A stretch of DNA of 64,000 bases. Source: Bacteroidota bacterium (lineage in GTDB: Bacteria; Bacteroidota; Bacteroidia; Chitinophagales; BACL12). This document shows, piece by piece, positions 6,923-15,183 of the stretch. Both the position numbers and the translations under genes were made by a program. Each line of letters begins with the position of its first letter. Position 1 is the first letter of the stretch. The notes beneath the pieces were generated by a model. It saw only the letters and a program-made list of their open reading frames with translations. It did not search any database and was not told the origin of the DNA. The stretch is taken from the NCBI GenBank assembly GCA_016715425.1, contig JADKAC010000001.1, forward strand, positions 310,001 to 374,000, given 5' to 3'.

Positions 6923-9688
6923 ATGGAATACGTATTTAGCCATATAGAATCGAAATGGAAACAGCAATGGGCAGCGGATGCATTGTATAAAGTGAGTGAA
7001 GATTATTCTAAACCGAAATATTATGTGCTGGATATGTTTCCTTATCCAAGTGGTGCCGGATTGCATGTGGGCCATCCTTTGGGCTATGTGGCTACTGATA
7101 TTTTTTCCAGATATAAACGCTTGAATGGTTTTAATGTACTGCATACAATGGGCTTCGATGCTTTTGGTTTACCGGCTGAACAATATGCGATTGAAACAGG
7201 AACGCATCCTGCAATTACCACCAAAAAAAATATAGAATATTATCGTGAACAACTGAATAAAATAGGTTTCTGTTATGACTGGAGTCGTGAAGTGATTACT
7301 GCTGATCCTGCATTTTATAAATGGACACAATGGATATTTATTCAATTATTTAAATCATGGTATAATCCATTTTTAAATAAAGCGGAAGAGATTGAAACAT
7401 TGATTGCGATTTTTGAAAATGAGGGAAGTAAACAACTTGTTGAGAAGGGAATTTTTGATATTGTTTTTACTGCGGATGAATGGAAAAATAAAACAGAAAA
7501 AGAGCAACAAGAAATTTTGATGCAATTCAGATTAGCATATTTAGATCATGCAGATATTTGGTGGTGCGAAACATTGGGAACTGTGTTGGCAAATGATGAA
7601 GTGAAAGATGGTGTAAGTGAAAGAGGTGGTCATCCTGTAGAACGTATTCGAATGCGCCAATGGTTTTTGAGAATCACTGCGTATGCAGATAGATTGTTGG
7701 ATGGATTAAATACTCTTGATTGGAGTGATAGCATGAAAGAAATGCAGCGCAACTGGATTGGTAGGAGTGAAGGTGCTTCTGTGAATTTTAATGTTTCGGA
7801 TTCTAAATATTCTATTGAGGTGTTTACAACAAGACCGGATACTATTTATGGTGCAACTTTTATGGTGCTTGCTCCTGAACATGATTTGGTTGATGAAATA
7901 ACTACGGATGAATTTAAATCTGAGGTAAATACTTATTTGGATTATGTGAAAACAAGAAGTGAACGTGATAGACAAGCAGAAGTGAAAAAAGTTACCGGAC
8001 AATTTACAGGTGCGTTTGCAATTAATCCGTTTACCGAAAATAAAATTCCGATTTATATTGCTGAATATGTATTGGCGGGATATGGTACAGGCGCAATTAT
8101 GGCGGTGCCTTCCAATGATGAAAGAGATTTTGCGTTTGCAGAAAAATTTTCTTTGCCGGTTGTGGAAGTAGTAGATCAATCTGCTTATCCAAATGCGGAT
8201 AAGCAAGATAAAGTGGGTGTGATAATTAATTCAGAAATGTTGAATGGATTAGAAGTGAAAGAAGCTATTTCAACAATGATTTTTGCCATAGCAAAAAAGA
8301 ATATTGGTAAAAGAAAAATTAATTATCGCTTGCGTGATGCAGGCTTTAGCAGACAACGATATTGGGGCGAACCTTTTCCGGTGATTTATAAAAATGAAAT
8401 TCCTTATGTGTTAAATGAAAATGAATTGCCATTGGAATTACCAGAAGTAGTTTCCTATAAACCCGGCGGCAATGCTCAGTCTCCTTTGGCGGCATTAACC
8501 GATTGGGTTAATCCCGATAATACTTTCATTCGTGAAACAGATACGATGCCCGGATACGCAGGATCAAGTTGGTATTTTTTGCGCTATATGGATCCAAAAA
8601 ATCCGGATCGTTTTGTGGGAGAAGCTGCGGAAAATTATTGGCAAAATGTAGATTTATATGTGGGTGGAACGGAGCATGCGGTTGGACATTTATTATACAG
8701 CCGCATGTGGCAGAAATTTTTATTCGATAGAAATTTAGTGAGTAAAGATGAACCGTTTAAAAAGTTAGTAAATCAGGGAATGATTCAGGGGAGATCGAGT
8801 TTGGTGTATAGAGTTGCAGGTACAAATACATTTATTTCTGCAGGAATAAAAGAAAATTATGAAACTTCTCCATTGCATGTAGATATTAAAATGGTGGATG
8901 ATGATATTTTAAATATTGAAGCATTTAAACAATGGCGCAGTGATCTTACTGAAGCAGAATTTATTTTAGAAGATGGTATTTATAAATGCGGATGGGAAAT
9001 TGATAAAATGAGCAAGCGTTATCACAACGTTGTAAATCCCGATGATGTAATTGCAGAATATGGTGCCGATTGTTTTCGTATGTATGAAATGTTTTTAGGA
9101 CCGTTGGAAGCGAGCAAACCATGGGATACAAAAGGTATCAGCGGTGTTGCAGGATTTTTAAGAAAGTTATGGAGATTGTTTTATGATGATAATGGTCAAT
9201 TAAAATTATCGGAAACTGAACCTGATAAAGATGCATTGAAGGCATTGCACAAATGCATTAAAAAAGTGGGTGATGATATTGAGCGATTGAGTTTTAATAC
9301 AGCAGTTTCTGCTTGCATGATTGCAGTAAATAGTTTTCAGGATTTAAAATGCAGCAATAAAAATATTCTTAAAGATTTTTTGGTAATCGTTGCGCCATTC
9401 GCTCCTTTTATTACTGAAGAGTTATGGCATGCTTCGGGAGAAAAAGAAAGTATTCACATTGCAACATGGCCGAAATTTAATCCGGATTATTTAGTGGAAA
9501 ATACTTTTGTGTATCCGGTTTCAATAAATGGAAAAGTGCGCACAACATTGGAATTACCTCTTACAATGCAAAAAGAAGAAATTGAACAAAGTGTGCTTGC
9601 TTTAGAAAGTATTTTGAAATGGACCGAAGGCAAAACACCAAAGAAAGTAATTGTGGTTCCTGGTAAAATTGTGAATGTGGTTATTTGA
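6923..9688 (+). CDS. leuS: Leucyl-tRNA synthetase
   Basis: Class I aminoacyl-tRNA synthetase that charges tRNA-Leu. The 921 residues are typical of Bacteroidota LeuRS. The HIGH motif is HVGH (residues 48-51) after 'YPSGAGL', and KMSKR lies near residue 695. The CP1 editing domain is present, with 'TTRPDTIYGATFMVLAPEH' and 'GTGAIMAVPSNDERDF' intact, so post-transfer editing should work. Extra segments around residues 150-215 and 630-680 are the lineage-specific insertions of this phylum. It is divergent from ftsX (113-bp gap) and is followed after 14 bp by the HMG-CoA lyase gene. Confidence 0.97.
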   Translation: MEYVFSHIESKWKQQWAADALYKVSEDYSKPKYYVLDMFPYPSGAGLHVGHPLGYVATDIFSRYKRLNGFNVLHTMGFDAFGLPAEQYAIETGTHPAITTKKNIEYYREQLNKIGFCYDWSREVITADPAFYKWTQWIFIQLFKSWYNPFLNKAEEIETLIAIFENEGSKQLVEKGIFDIVFTADEWKNKTEKEQQEILMQFRLAYLDHADIWWCETLGTVLANDEVKDGVSERGGHPVERIRMRQWFLRITAYADRLLDGLNTLDWSDSMKEMQRNWIGRSEGASVNFNVSDSKYSIEVFTTRPDTIYGATFMVLAPEHDLVDEITTDEFKSEVNTYLDYVKTRSERDRQAEVKKVTGQFTGAFAINPFTENKIPIYIAEYVLAGYGTGAIMAVPSNDERDFAFAEKFSLPVVEVVDQSAYPNADKQDKVGVIINSEMLNGLEVKEAISTMIFAIAKKNIGKRKINYRLRDAGFSRQRYWGEPFPVIYKNEIPYVLNENELPLELPEVVSYKPGGNAQSPLAALTDWVNPDNTFIRETDTMPGYAGSSWYFLRYMDPKNPDRFVGEAAENYWQNVDLYVGGTEHAVGHLLYSRMWQKFLFDRNLVSKDEPFKKLVNQGMIQGRSSLVYRVAGTNTFISAGIKENYETSPLHVDIKMVDDDILNIEAFKQWRSDLTEAEFILEDGIYKCGWEIDKMSKRYHNVVNPDDVIAEYGADCFRMYEMFLGPLEASKPWDTKGISGVAGFLRKLWRLFYDDNGQLKLSETEPDKDALKALHKCIKKVGDDIERLSFNTAVSACMIAVNSFQDLKCSNKNILKDFLVIVAPFAPFITEELWHASGEKESIHIATWPKFNPDYLVENTFVYPVSINGKVRTTLELPLTMQKEEIEQSVLALESILKWTEGKTPKKVIVVPGKIVNVVI

Positions 9689-9702
9689 TAAAATAATTAA
9701 AA

Positions 9703-10572
9703 GTGCAAACAGAAAAGAAAACAATAAAACTCATTGAATGTCCTCGTGATGCTATGCAGGGTTTGCATACTTTTATTCCAACAGAAATAAAAGCTGCATA
9801 TATAAATTCGTTACTGCAGGCTGGTTTTGATACACTTGATTTCGGCAGTTTTGTGAGTCCGAAAGCAATTCCGCAAATGGCGGATACAGCAGAGGTGTTG
9901 AGTAAATTGCAATTGGAAAATACGAATACAAAACTATTGGCAATTGTAGGAAATAAACGAGGTGCAGAAGATGCTTCAGAATTTTCGGAAATTAATTATC
10001 TCGGTTATCCATTTTCCATTTCTGAAACTTTTCAAATGCGCAATCTCAATTCAACCATTGCAGATTCTGTAATTCGTTTGGATGAAATAATGGAAGTGGC
10101 AAGCAAGCATAATAAGCAAATGGTGGTGTATGTTTCTATGGGTTTTGGAAATCCGTATGGTGATGTTTGGAGTGCGGAAGTTGCAGAGCAATGGGTTGAT
10201 GTTTTAGTGAAAAAAGGAGTAACAATTATTTCTCTTGCAGATACAATTGGCATTGCGACACCCGAATCTATTTCGTATTTATTTTCTCATCTAATTTCTA
10301 AATTTCCACAGATAGAATTTGGCGCACATTTGCATACAACACCTGAAAGTTGGTTGGAGAAAATTGATGCAGCATATAATAGTGGTTGTCTTCGATTTGA
10401 TGGTGCTATAAAAGGATATGGCGGATGCCCTATGGCTGCCGATGATTTAACAGGTAATATGGCCACCGAAAATATTCTTCAATACTTTGAACATAAACAT
10501 GCGCAAACAGGAATTAATAAATCTGCATTCAGAGAAAGTGTGCGCATGGCATTGAAAGTGTTTTCGGAGTAG
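9703..10572 (+). CDS. Hydroxymethylglutaryl-CoA lyase
   Basis: The enzyme splits HMG-CoA into acetyl-CoA and acetoacetate, the last step of leucine breakdown. The DRE-TIM-type barrel has the catalytic Arg-Asp pair in 'ECPRDAMQG' (Arg15-Asp16), metal ligands in 'GAHLHT' (His209, His211) and the active-site loop Cys in 'GYGGCPMA' (Cys242). The loop reads GCPMAADDLTGNMATE in place of the usual GCPYAPGASGNVATED, a Bacteroidota variant. The start is a GTG at 9703, 14 bp after leuS, so it may be read from the leuS promoter. The acetoacetate product would suit the CoA-transferase pair at 58.7-60.1 kb. Confidence 0.88.
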   Translation: MQTEKKTIKLIECPRDAMQGLHTFIPTEIKAAYINSLLQAGFDTLDFGSFVSPKAIPQMADTAEVLSKLQLENTNTKLLAIVGNKRGAEDASEFSEINYLGYPFSISETFQMRNLNSTIADSVIRLDEIMEVASKHNKQMVVYVSMGFGNPYGDVWSAEVAEQWVDVLVKKGVTIISLADTIGIATPESISYLFSHLISKFPQIEFGAHLHTTPESWLEKIDAAYNSGCLRFDGAIKGYGGCPMAADDLTGNMATENILQYFEHKHAQTGINKSAFRESVRMALKVFSE

Positions 10573-10582
10573 GTAGTATTAA

Positions 10583-10935
10583 CTTTGACTATTGACTTTG
10601 AAAAAACTCATCATTTATTGAACAGCTATTAGCTATTGGCCGTTAGCTTTTGGCGAATTACTTTGACTTTGTCTGTTGAAGATAAAAAAACTCATCATTG
10701 ATCATACATTACTGATTTTTTTATTCACTACTCGCTACTCACAATTCACTTTTTTTACCGCAAAGGCCGCAAAGTGCACAAAGTTTTTTTGGGAATAGAC
10801 AATGGATAGTGGGCAGTTGACAATGGATACTCATCACTGATTACTCATCACTCATTTTTTTACTCACTACTCATTCCGATATCCATCGGGACTTTCAGCT
10901 ACTCAATATTCACTATTCACCATTCACTTTTTGCA
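10583..10935. repeat. Degenerate heptanucleotide repeat block in a gene-free gap
   Basis: The 382-bp gap between the HMG-CoA lyase and the papain-like protease contains no ORF. Most of it can be cut into 7-nt units. Examples: TTCACTA/CTCGCTA/CTCACAA/TTCACTT at 10724-10751; GACAATG/GATAGTG/GGCAGTT/GACAATG/GATACTC from 10798, running on as ATCACTG/ATTACTC/ATCACTC; and TCAATAT/TCACTAT/TCACCAT/TCACTTT near 10902-10930. The 15-mer AGTTGACAATGGATA also occurs at the 45.3 kb element. No start codon or conserved protein is seen here. Confidence 0.75.
10758..10784 (+). repeat. Three tandem 9-nt units (CCGCAAAGG type)
   Basis: CCGCAAAGG, CCGCAAAGT and GCACAAAGT follow one another without a gap inside the heptamer block. 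The period (9) and sequence differ from the surrounding 7-nt units, so this is a second repeat family nested in the same gap. Confidence 0.7.
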
Positions 10936-10954
10936 TTTATTCGTTTTAATTAAA

Positions 10955-12508
10955 TTAGTTCTTATCTATTTCTATCACCATTAATACAGCACCATCGTCG
11001 CCACCATTAGTTTCAAAGCCGATTGTTTCTCCTTGCTTCCATTGAATACCATCTAATAATTGTCCGCCTAAAGCATCGGCAATTTTATTTTCATAATTGC
11101 CCTGCATACTATTTACTTTATCATTAAAAGATTTATAATCCAATGGTTGTTTTGTTACTACAATAGCTATAAAATCTGCATTGCCAATATCATCTGCCTG
11201 CATGCTATAATCTTTTGGAAATAATCGTGTTCCTGTAATTCCACAATAGGGAGAATGTTTTTCTGTGTAGGGGAATAATGTATAATTACTACCATCCGTT
11301 TCTTTGCCAAATACATAAGTATAACACTCCTGCGAATTCGTTACTTCAATTTTAAATTTATCGCCTTTTGCAATTGGTTTTATTGTTTTAAAAATATAAG
11401 GACCTGTTTTGCTTAATGCAATATGATCGTTCGTTTCTGTATTTACTAATCCAAATGCAACATTGAATTTATTAGATAATGGTTTGTTTGGATTTCCCAT
11501 AGGATAAATGCCATACGCCTCTTTTGTAAACGTTGCAAAATCCTGATAGCGCACCCATGCAAGACCATTCTTCCCCCATTCACTTCCCCAACTATTCATC
11601 AATTGAAAAGCACCACCTTCTTTATAATCATCATAGCCAATTACTGTCATACAATGTCCGCCGAAGCCCCGCATATTATAGTCTGATGAAGTAGGAATCC
11701 AAACATCAGCGCCCATCATATCCTGCATAAAAGATCCACCTACCATCATTCCAATTACAACCGGTGCACCTTGTGCTAAATTTTGTTTTATAGCCAGCAT
11801 ATCCACCTGCTCATTTCCAATACCTTTTGTATCCCCTTGTGTAAGTCTGTTATAACCCGGCATTTTAAAAGCAGCGGCCGCTTGCATTTGTGCAGCACTC
11901 GGTTTTTTCGAACATTCATTTTCATTATATGGAAATTGTTGGAAAGGCAATAATCCTTCTCCTTTCATCACATCCATTGCTTCATTTAAATAAGCACCCT
12001 GACATCCATCTAAACTAATTTGATTATATAAAAAGGAAGGACTGAATGCAATATCATTTGGATTTTTTCCGGTGCGAATAGATTCCAAAATTGTGCGGGC
12101 AGAATAAGCACTTCCCCAACCAACGCAACTACCTTGTTGCCCTTGATTTAATCGCTGAGGTGCGAATTTTTCTAAACTTATTTTTTCGGGTAATGGATTA
12201 TTTACATTGTCAGCAAGTGGTTCAAATATTTCTACATTATCATATTGTTCAGGATTAAAATCCAGACCGGTAAATAAGGAACTCATTATAGAACTGTCGC
12301 CGGAATTGCAACTCTTACTTCCTGCAAAATAATAAATAGCTATACCGGCAATGATTACAAATATCATTGACTTTGGATTTTTGCGGAACAGCGAAAACAG
12401 CAATGGAATTAATGCTGCTCCCATACCACCTCCACCGGTGCTGCGGGTATTTCTTGAAGTATTACTAGATCGCTTTTCATTAGGATCTTCCACCATTCTT
12501 ATAGGCAT
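10955..12508 (-). CDS. Membrane-anchored papain-like (C1A) cysteine protease
   Basis: A 517-residue protein. Residues 1-45 are polar and Gly/Ser/Arg-rich. One hydrophobic helix follows ('SMIFVIIAGIAIYYFAG', about 48-64). The C1A catalytic domain covers about 110-340: 'GQQGSCVGWGSAYSA' holds the nucleophile Cys with its preceding Gln, 'GFGGHCMTVIGYDD' the catalytic His, and 'LMNSWGSEWGKNG' the Asn. About 170 C-terminal residues form an uncharacterised domain resembling DUF4384-like envelope modules. No separate propeptide is evident. Topology suggests a signal anchor with the protease in the periplasm; substrate unknown. It is monocistronic. Confidence 0.85.
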   Translation of the reverse strand: MPIRMVEDPNEKRSSNTSRNTRSTGGGGMGAALIPLLFSLFRKNPKSMIFVIIAGIAIYYFAGSKSCNSGDSSIMSSLFTGLDFNPEQYDNVEIFEPLADNVNNPLPEKISLEKFAPQRLNQGQQGSCVGWGSAYSARTILESIRTGKNPNDIAFSPSFLYNQISLDGCQGAYLNEAMDVMKGEGLLPFQQFPYNENECSKKPSAAQMQAAAAFKMPGYNRLTQGDTKGIGNEQVDMLAIKQNLAQGAPVVIGMMVGGSFMQDMMGADVWIPTSSDYNMRGFGGHCMTVIGYDDYKEGGAFQLMNSWGSEWGKNGLAWVRYQDFATFTKEAYGIYPMGNPNKPLSNKFNVAFGLVNTETNDHIALSKTGPYIFKTIKPIAKGDKFKIEVTNSQECYTYVFGKETDGSNYTLFPYTEKHSPYCGITGTRLFPKDYSMQADDIGNADFIAIVVTKQPLDYKSFNDKVNSMQGNYENKIADALGGQLLDGIQWKQGETIGFETNGGDDGAVLMVIEIDKN

Positions 12509-12636
12509 AAGGCTTAATTTTTTTTGAAAATAAAAAGATTAATTCGTTTGACACTAAATTTCGACATGTTTTTTTTCAAGTACTGTAATCATAGATATTT
12601 TGTTTTCCTTATTTAGACTTGTATTGAATAGATAAA

Positions 12637-12665
12637 TTGCCTGTTAGTATATTTAAATACATTTG
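12637..12665 (+). promoter_or_regulatory. Promoter for the PPK2 gene
   Basis: TTG at 12637-12639, an 18-nt spacer, then TACATTTG at 12658-12665 match the Bacteroidota -33/-7 layout. The -7 element ends 20 nt before the ATG at 12686, a sensible leader length. Confidence 0.55.
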
Positions 12666-12685
12666 TTGTAATAAAATAAATAGCA

Positions 12686-13651
12686 ATGGGAAAAAAAGAT
12701 AATGCAAAAGAAAGATATGAAGACCTTTCTGAATTTAGTGAAAATGAATTGACAAAAATCGCTGAACAGTTTTCAAAAAAATTCAGAGTAACCGATGGTT
12801 CAAATTTTCAGCTTAAAAATTTTGATCCAACAGAAGATGGAGGTATAAAAAAAGATGATAAGTCATCCGCAAAAAAAATATTGCAATTAGGTGTGGACTT
12901 GTTGGCAGATATGCAGGAGAAATTATACGCACAAGATAAGTGGAGTGTACTTGTAATTTTTCAGGCAATGGATGCCGCCGGAAAAGATGGTGCAATAAAA
13001 CATGTGATGTCGGGAATAAATCCGCAAGGGTGTCATGTAACATCATTTAAAGCACCCTCTTCAGAAGAATTGGATCATGATTTTTTATGGCGATGTATTA
13101 AAAATTTACCAGAACGTGGACGCATTGGAATTTTTAATCGCTCCTATTATGAAGAAGTCTTGGTGGTGCGTGTGCATGAAAATATTTTAGAAAATCAAAA
13201 ACTTGCTGCTAAATTAAAAACTGAAAATATTTGGGATGAACGTTTGCGTGATATTCGAAATTATGAAAATTATCTAGCTGCAAATGGCACTTTAATTTGT
13301 AAGATATTTTTAAACGTTTCTAAAGAAGAACAGAAAGAAAGATTTATTGAAAGAATAGATACACCGTCGAAGAATTGGAAGTTTTCTGAAGGCGATGTGA
13401 AGGAGCGTCAGTTTTGGGATAAATATATGCATGCCTATGAAGAAGCAATAAAAGCTACTGCTACAGATAAGGCACCCTGGTATGTAATTCCCGCTGATGA
13501 TAAAGCATTTGCACGAATCGCAGTGGCTTCAGCTATAATCCATACTATGAATTCTGTTGAGTTGCGTTTTCCGAAATTGCCTGCTGATAAAATTGCTGCT
13601 TTGCAAACTATTAAGAAACAATTGTTGGAAGAAAATAAAAATTACTGTTAA
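12686..13651 (+). CDS. Polyphosphate kinase 2 family protein
   Basis: PPK2 enzymes transfer phosphate between polyphosphate and nucleotides (NDP or NMP phosphorylation). The 321 residues carry the Walker A-like 'AMDAAGKDGAIK' (about residues 94-105), the lid 'NRSYYEEVLVVRVH' (about 153-166) and 'KNWKFSEGDVKER' near the C-terminal third, as in the polyphosphate:nucleotide phosphotransferase subgroup. Both catalytic Asps (Asp96 and the one in DRxx-like lid region) appear present, though donor/acceptor preference cannot be read from sequence. It has its own promoter and stands alone; no ppk1 or ppx is nearby. Confidence 0.88.
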   Translation: MGKKDNAKERYEDLSEFSENELTKIAEQFSKKFRVTDGSNFQLKNFDPTEDGGIKKDDKSSAKKILQLGVDLLADMQEKLYAQDKWSVLVIFQAMDAAGKDGAIKHVMSGINPQGCHVTSFKAPSSEELDHDFLWRCIKNLPERGRIGIFNRSYYEEVLVVRVHENILENQKLAAKLKTENIWDERLRDIRNYENYLAANGTLICKIFLNVSKEEQKERFIERIDTPSKNWKFSEGDVKERQFWDKYMHAYEEAIKATATDKAPWYVIPADDKAFARIAVASAIIHTMNSVELRFPKLPADKIAALQTIKKQLLEENKNYC

Positions 13652-13701
13652 TTGCAGTTTAAAATAATGACTTATCTATAAGTTTTATTTAATATTGGTG
13701 A

Positions 13702-14328
13702 GTGGAACACATTTTAAAATATTTTCCCAATCTCTCTGCGTTGCAAAAATCACAGTTTACACAACTCGGAAATCAGACTCGCTTTTGGAATGAAAAATTA
13801 AATCTTATATCACGTCAAGATGCGGATAATATTTATGCGCATCATGTGTTGCATTCGTTGGCAATCGCAAAAATGGTTGAATTCCAACCAGGAACTCGCA
13901 TCTTAGATTTAGGAACTGGGGGTGGATTTCCCGGTTTACCACTTGCAATTCTTTTTCCTGAAGTAAATTTTTATTTGATTGATTCTATTGATAAAAAAGT
14001 ACGAGCTGTGGAAGCTATTCAAAAAGCATTGGGATTGCGCAATGTGGTTACTCAACAAATGCGGGCAGAAGAAGTAGGAGAGACTTTTGATTTTGTAGTA
14101 ACCCGTGCGGTGGCTGATTTGATGATACTTTATGAATGGACAATAAATCTGATAAGCAGAGGAAATTCATTTAATGATGTACCTAATGGATTAATCGCTT
14201 TAAAAGGTGGTTATCTCGATTTGGAATTGGCTGCTTTTAAAGATTTGGTTTATAAATTTCCAATACCAGAATACTTTTCTGAACCTTGGTTTTTGGATAA
14301 ATGTATTCTGTTTATTCCAATGGATTAA
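13702..14328 (+). CDS. rsmG: 16S rRNA (guanine(527)-N(7))-methyltransferase
   Basis: RsmG methylates G527 of 16S rRNA; its loss gives low-level streptomycin resistance. The 208 residues match the family. The SAM-binding site is 'RILDLGTGGGFPGLPLA' (about residues 66-82), followed by 'LIDSIDKKVRAVEA' and the family-specific 'VVTRAVADL'. The start is a GTG at 13702, about 50 bp after the PPK2 stop. No better ATG lies upstream in frame. Confidence 0.93.
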   Translation: MEHILKYFPNLSALQKSQFTQLGNQTRFWNEKLNLISRQDADNIYAHHVLHSLAIAKMVEFQPGTRILDLGTGGGFPGLPLAILFPEVNFYLIDSIDKKVRAVEAIQKALGLRNVVTQQMRAEEVGETFDFVVTRAVADLMILYEWTINLISRGNSFNDVPNGLIALKGGYLDLELAAFKDLVYKFPIPEYFSEPWFLDKCILFIPMD

Positions 14329-14417
14329 TATTTGTTCAATCCTGAATTATATAAATAAAAAAAAATTTTTTAATTCTATTCAGAAAGAAATAATATACTT
14401 TATTCAAGCTTTAAAAT

Positions 14418-15011
14418 CTACTTTTTTGTCCTTCTCGATTTTCTGTTTGTGGTTTTGGTATTGGTTGAATTTTTAGATGCCACAGTTTTGTTCCCGGATT
14501 TGTTTTCACCTGATTTACTTTTCTCCTTTTTTGCTGATTCCTTTTCATTATCCTCCTCCTCCTTTCTATTTATTTTTTTAATTCTTGCATCATCTGCTTC
14601 TTCCACAGAATGCGATTTAAATATATTGTTATCCTTCTTACTAATCTTCACCAATTCACTATAAAATTTGGATAGTGCTTTCATTTCATCTTCCGTCAAA
14701 TCTTCCACATCAATAAGTCGGTTACTTGCATCATGACTGGAAGCAATTAATTCATTTAATTTCAATTGCGTTGCCAACGATTCTTTGTTTTGACTCCGTT
14801 GTATTAAAAAAACCATTAAAAAAGTTACGATAGTAGTGCCTGTATTAATTACTAATTGCCAAGTATCTGAATAGCTGAAAAAAGGACCAGATACCAGCCA
14901 AATTATAATGGATGATCCGGCTATTAAAAAAGCAGCGGAACTGCCTGTGCTTTTTGTAACAGCGGAAGAGAGTTTTTCATAGGGACTTTCTCTATTAAAT
15001 TTAAAGCTCAT
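14418..15011 (-). CDS. Low-affinity iron permease family-like protein with a Lys-rich tail
   Basis: The first ~130 of 197 residues match the low-affinity iron permease family: 'FNRESPYEKLSSAVTKSTGS', two helices ('AAFLIAGSSIIIWLVSGPFF' and 'INTGTTIVTFLMVFLIQ'), then 'NKESLATQLKLNELIASSHD'. The bacterial family members are short and their transport activity is not well shown, so the name is a family label. The last ~60 residues are a low-complexity Lys/Glu/Ser/Asn tail probably disordered in the cytosol; the conserved part ends near 'ELVKISKKD'. The gene stands alone between convergent rsmG and the cyclase gene upstream. Confidence 0.75.
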   Translation of the reverse strand: MSFKFNRESPYEKLSSAVTKSTGSSAAFLIAGSSIIIWLVSGPFFSYSDTWQLVINTGTTIVTFLMVFLIQRSQNKESLATQLKLNELIASSHDASNRLIDVEDLTEDEMKALSKFYSELVKISKKDNNIFKSHSVEEADDARIKKINRKEEEDNEKESAKKEKSKSGENKSGNKTVASKNSTNTKTTNRKSRRTKK

Positions 15012-15183
15012 ATTGTTTGATTTTAATTTTTTTATTGATTAATAAGCAAGTATAAAAAATTGAATGCAAAATAAACTACTGAAATAATTGTATGCAAAAT
15101 TTTAGGAATAACAACCCAATATCTATTTTGTTTTTAGTTATTCTTAATCGTAGAATGTATGAAATGTCGAGATTGAAACTGTA

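Noticed and set aside
7706..8206. Long minus-strand ORF inside leuS
   Set aside because: It is antisense to the conserved editing domain of leuS and has the residue bias (Ile, Arg, Phe, Ser) of a shadow frame.
10583..10935. CRISPR array
   Set aside because: The units are 7-9 nt, degenerate and without spacers of constant length; no cas genes are near.
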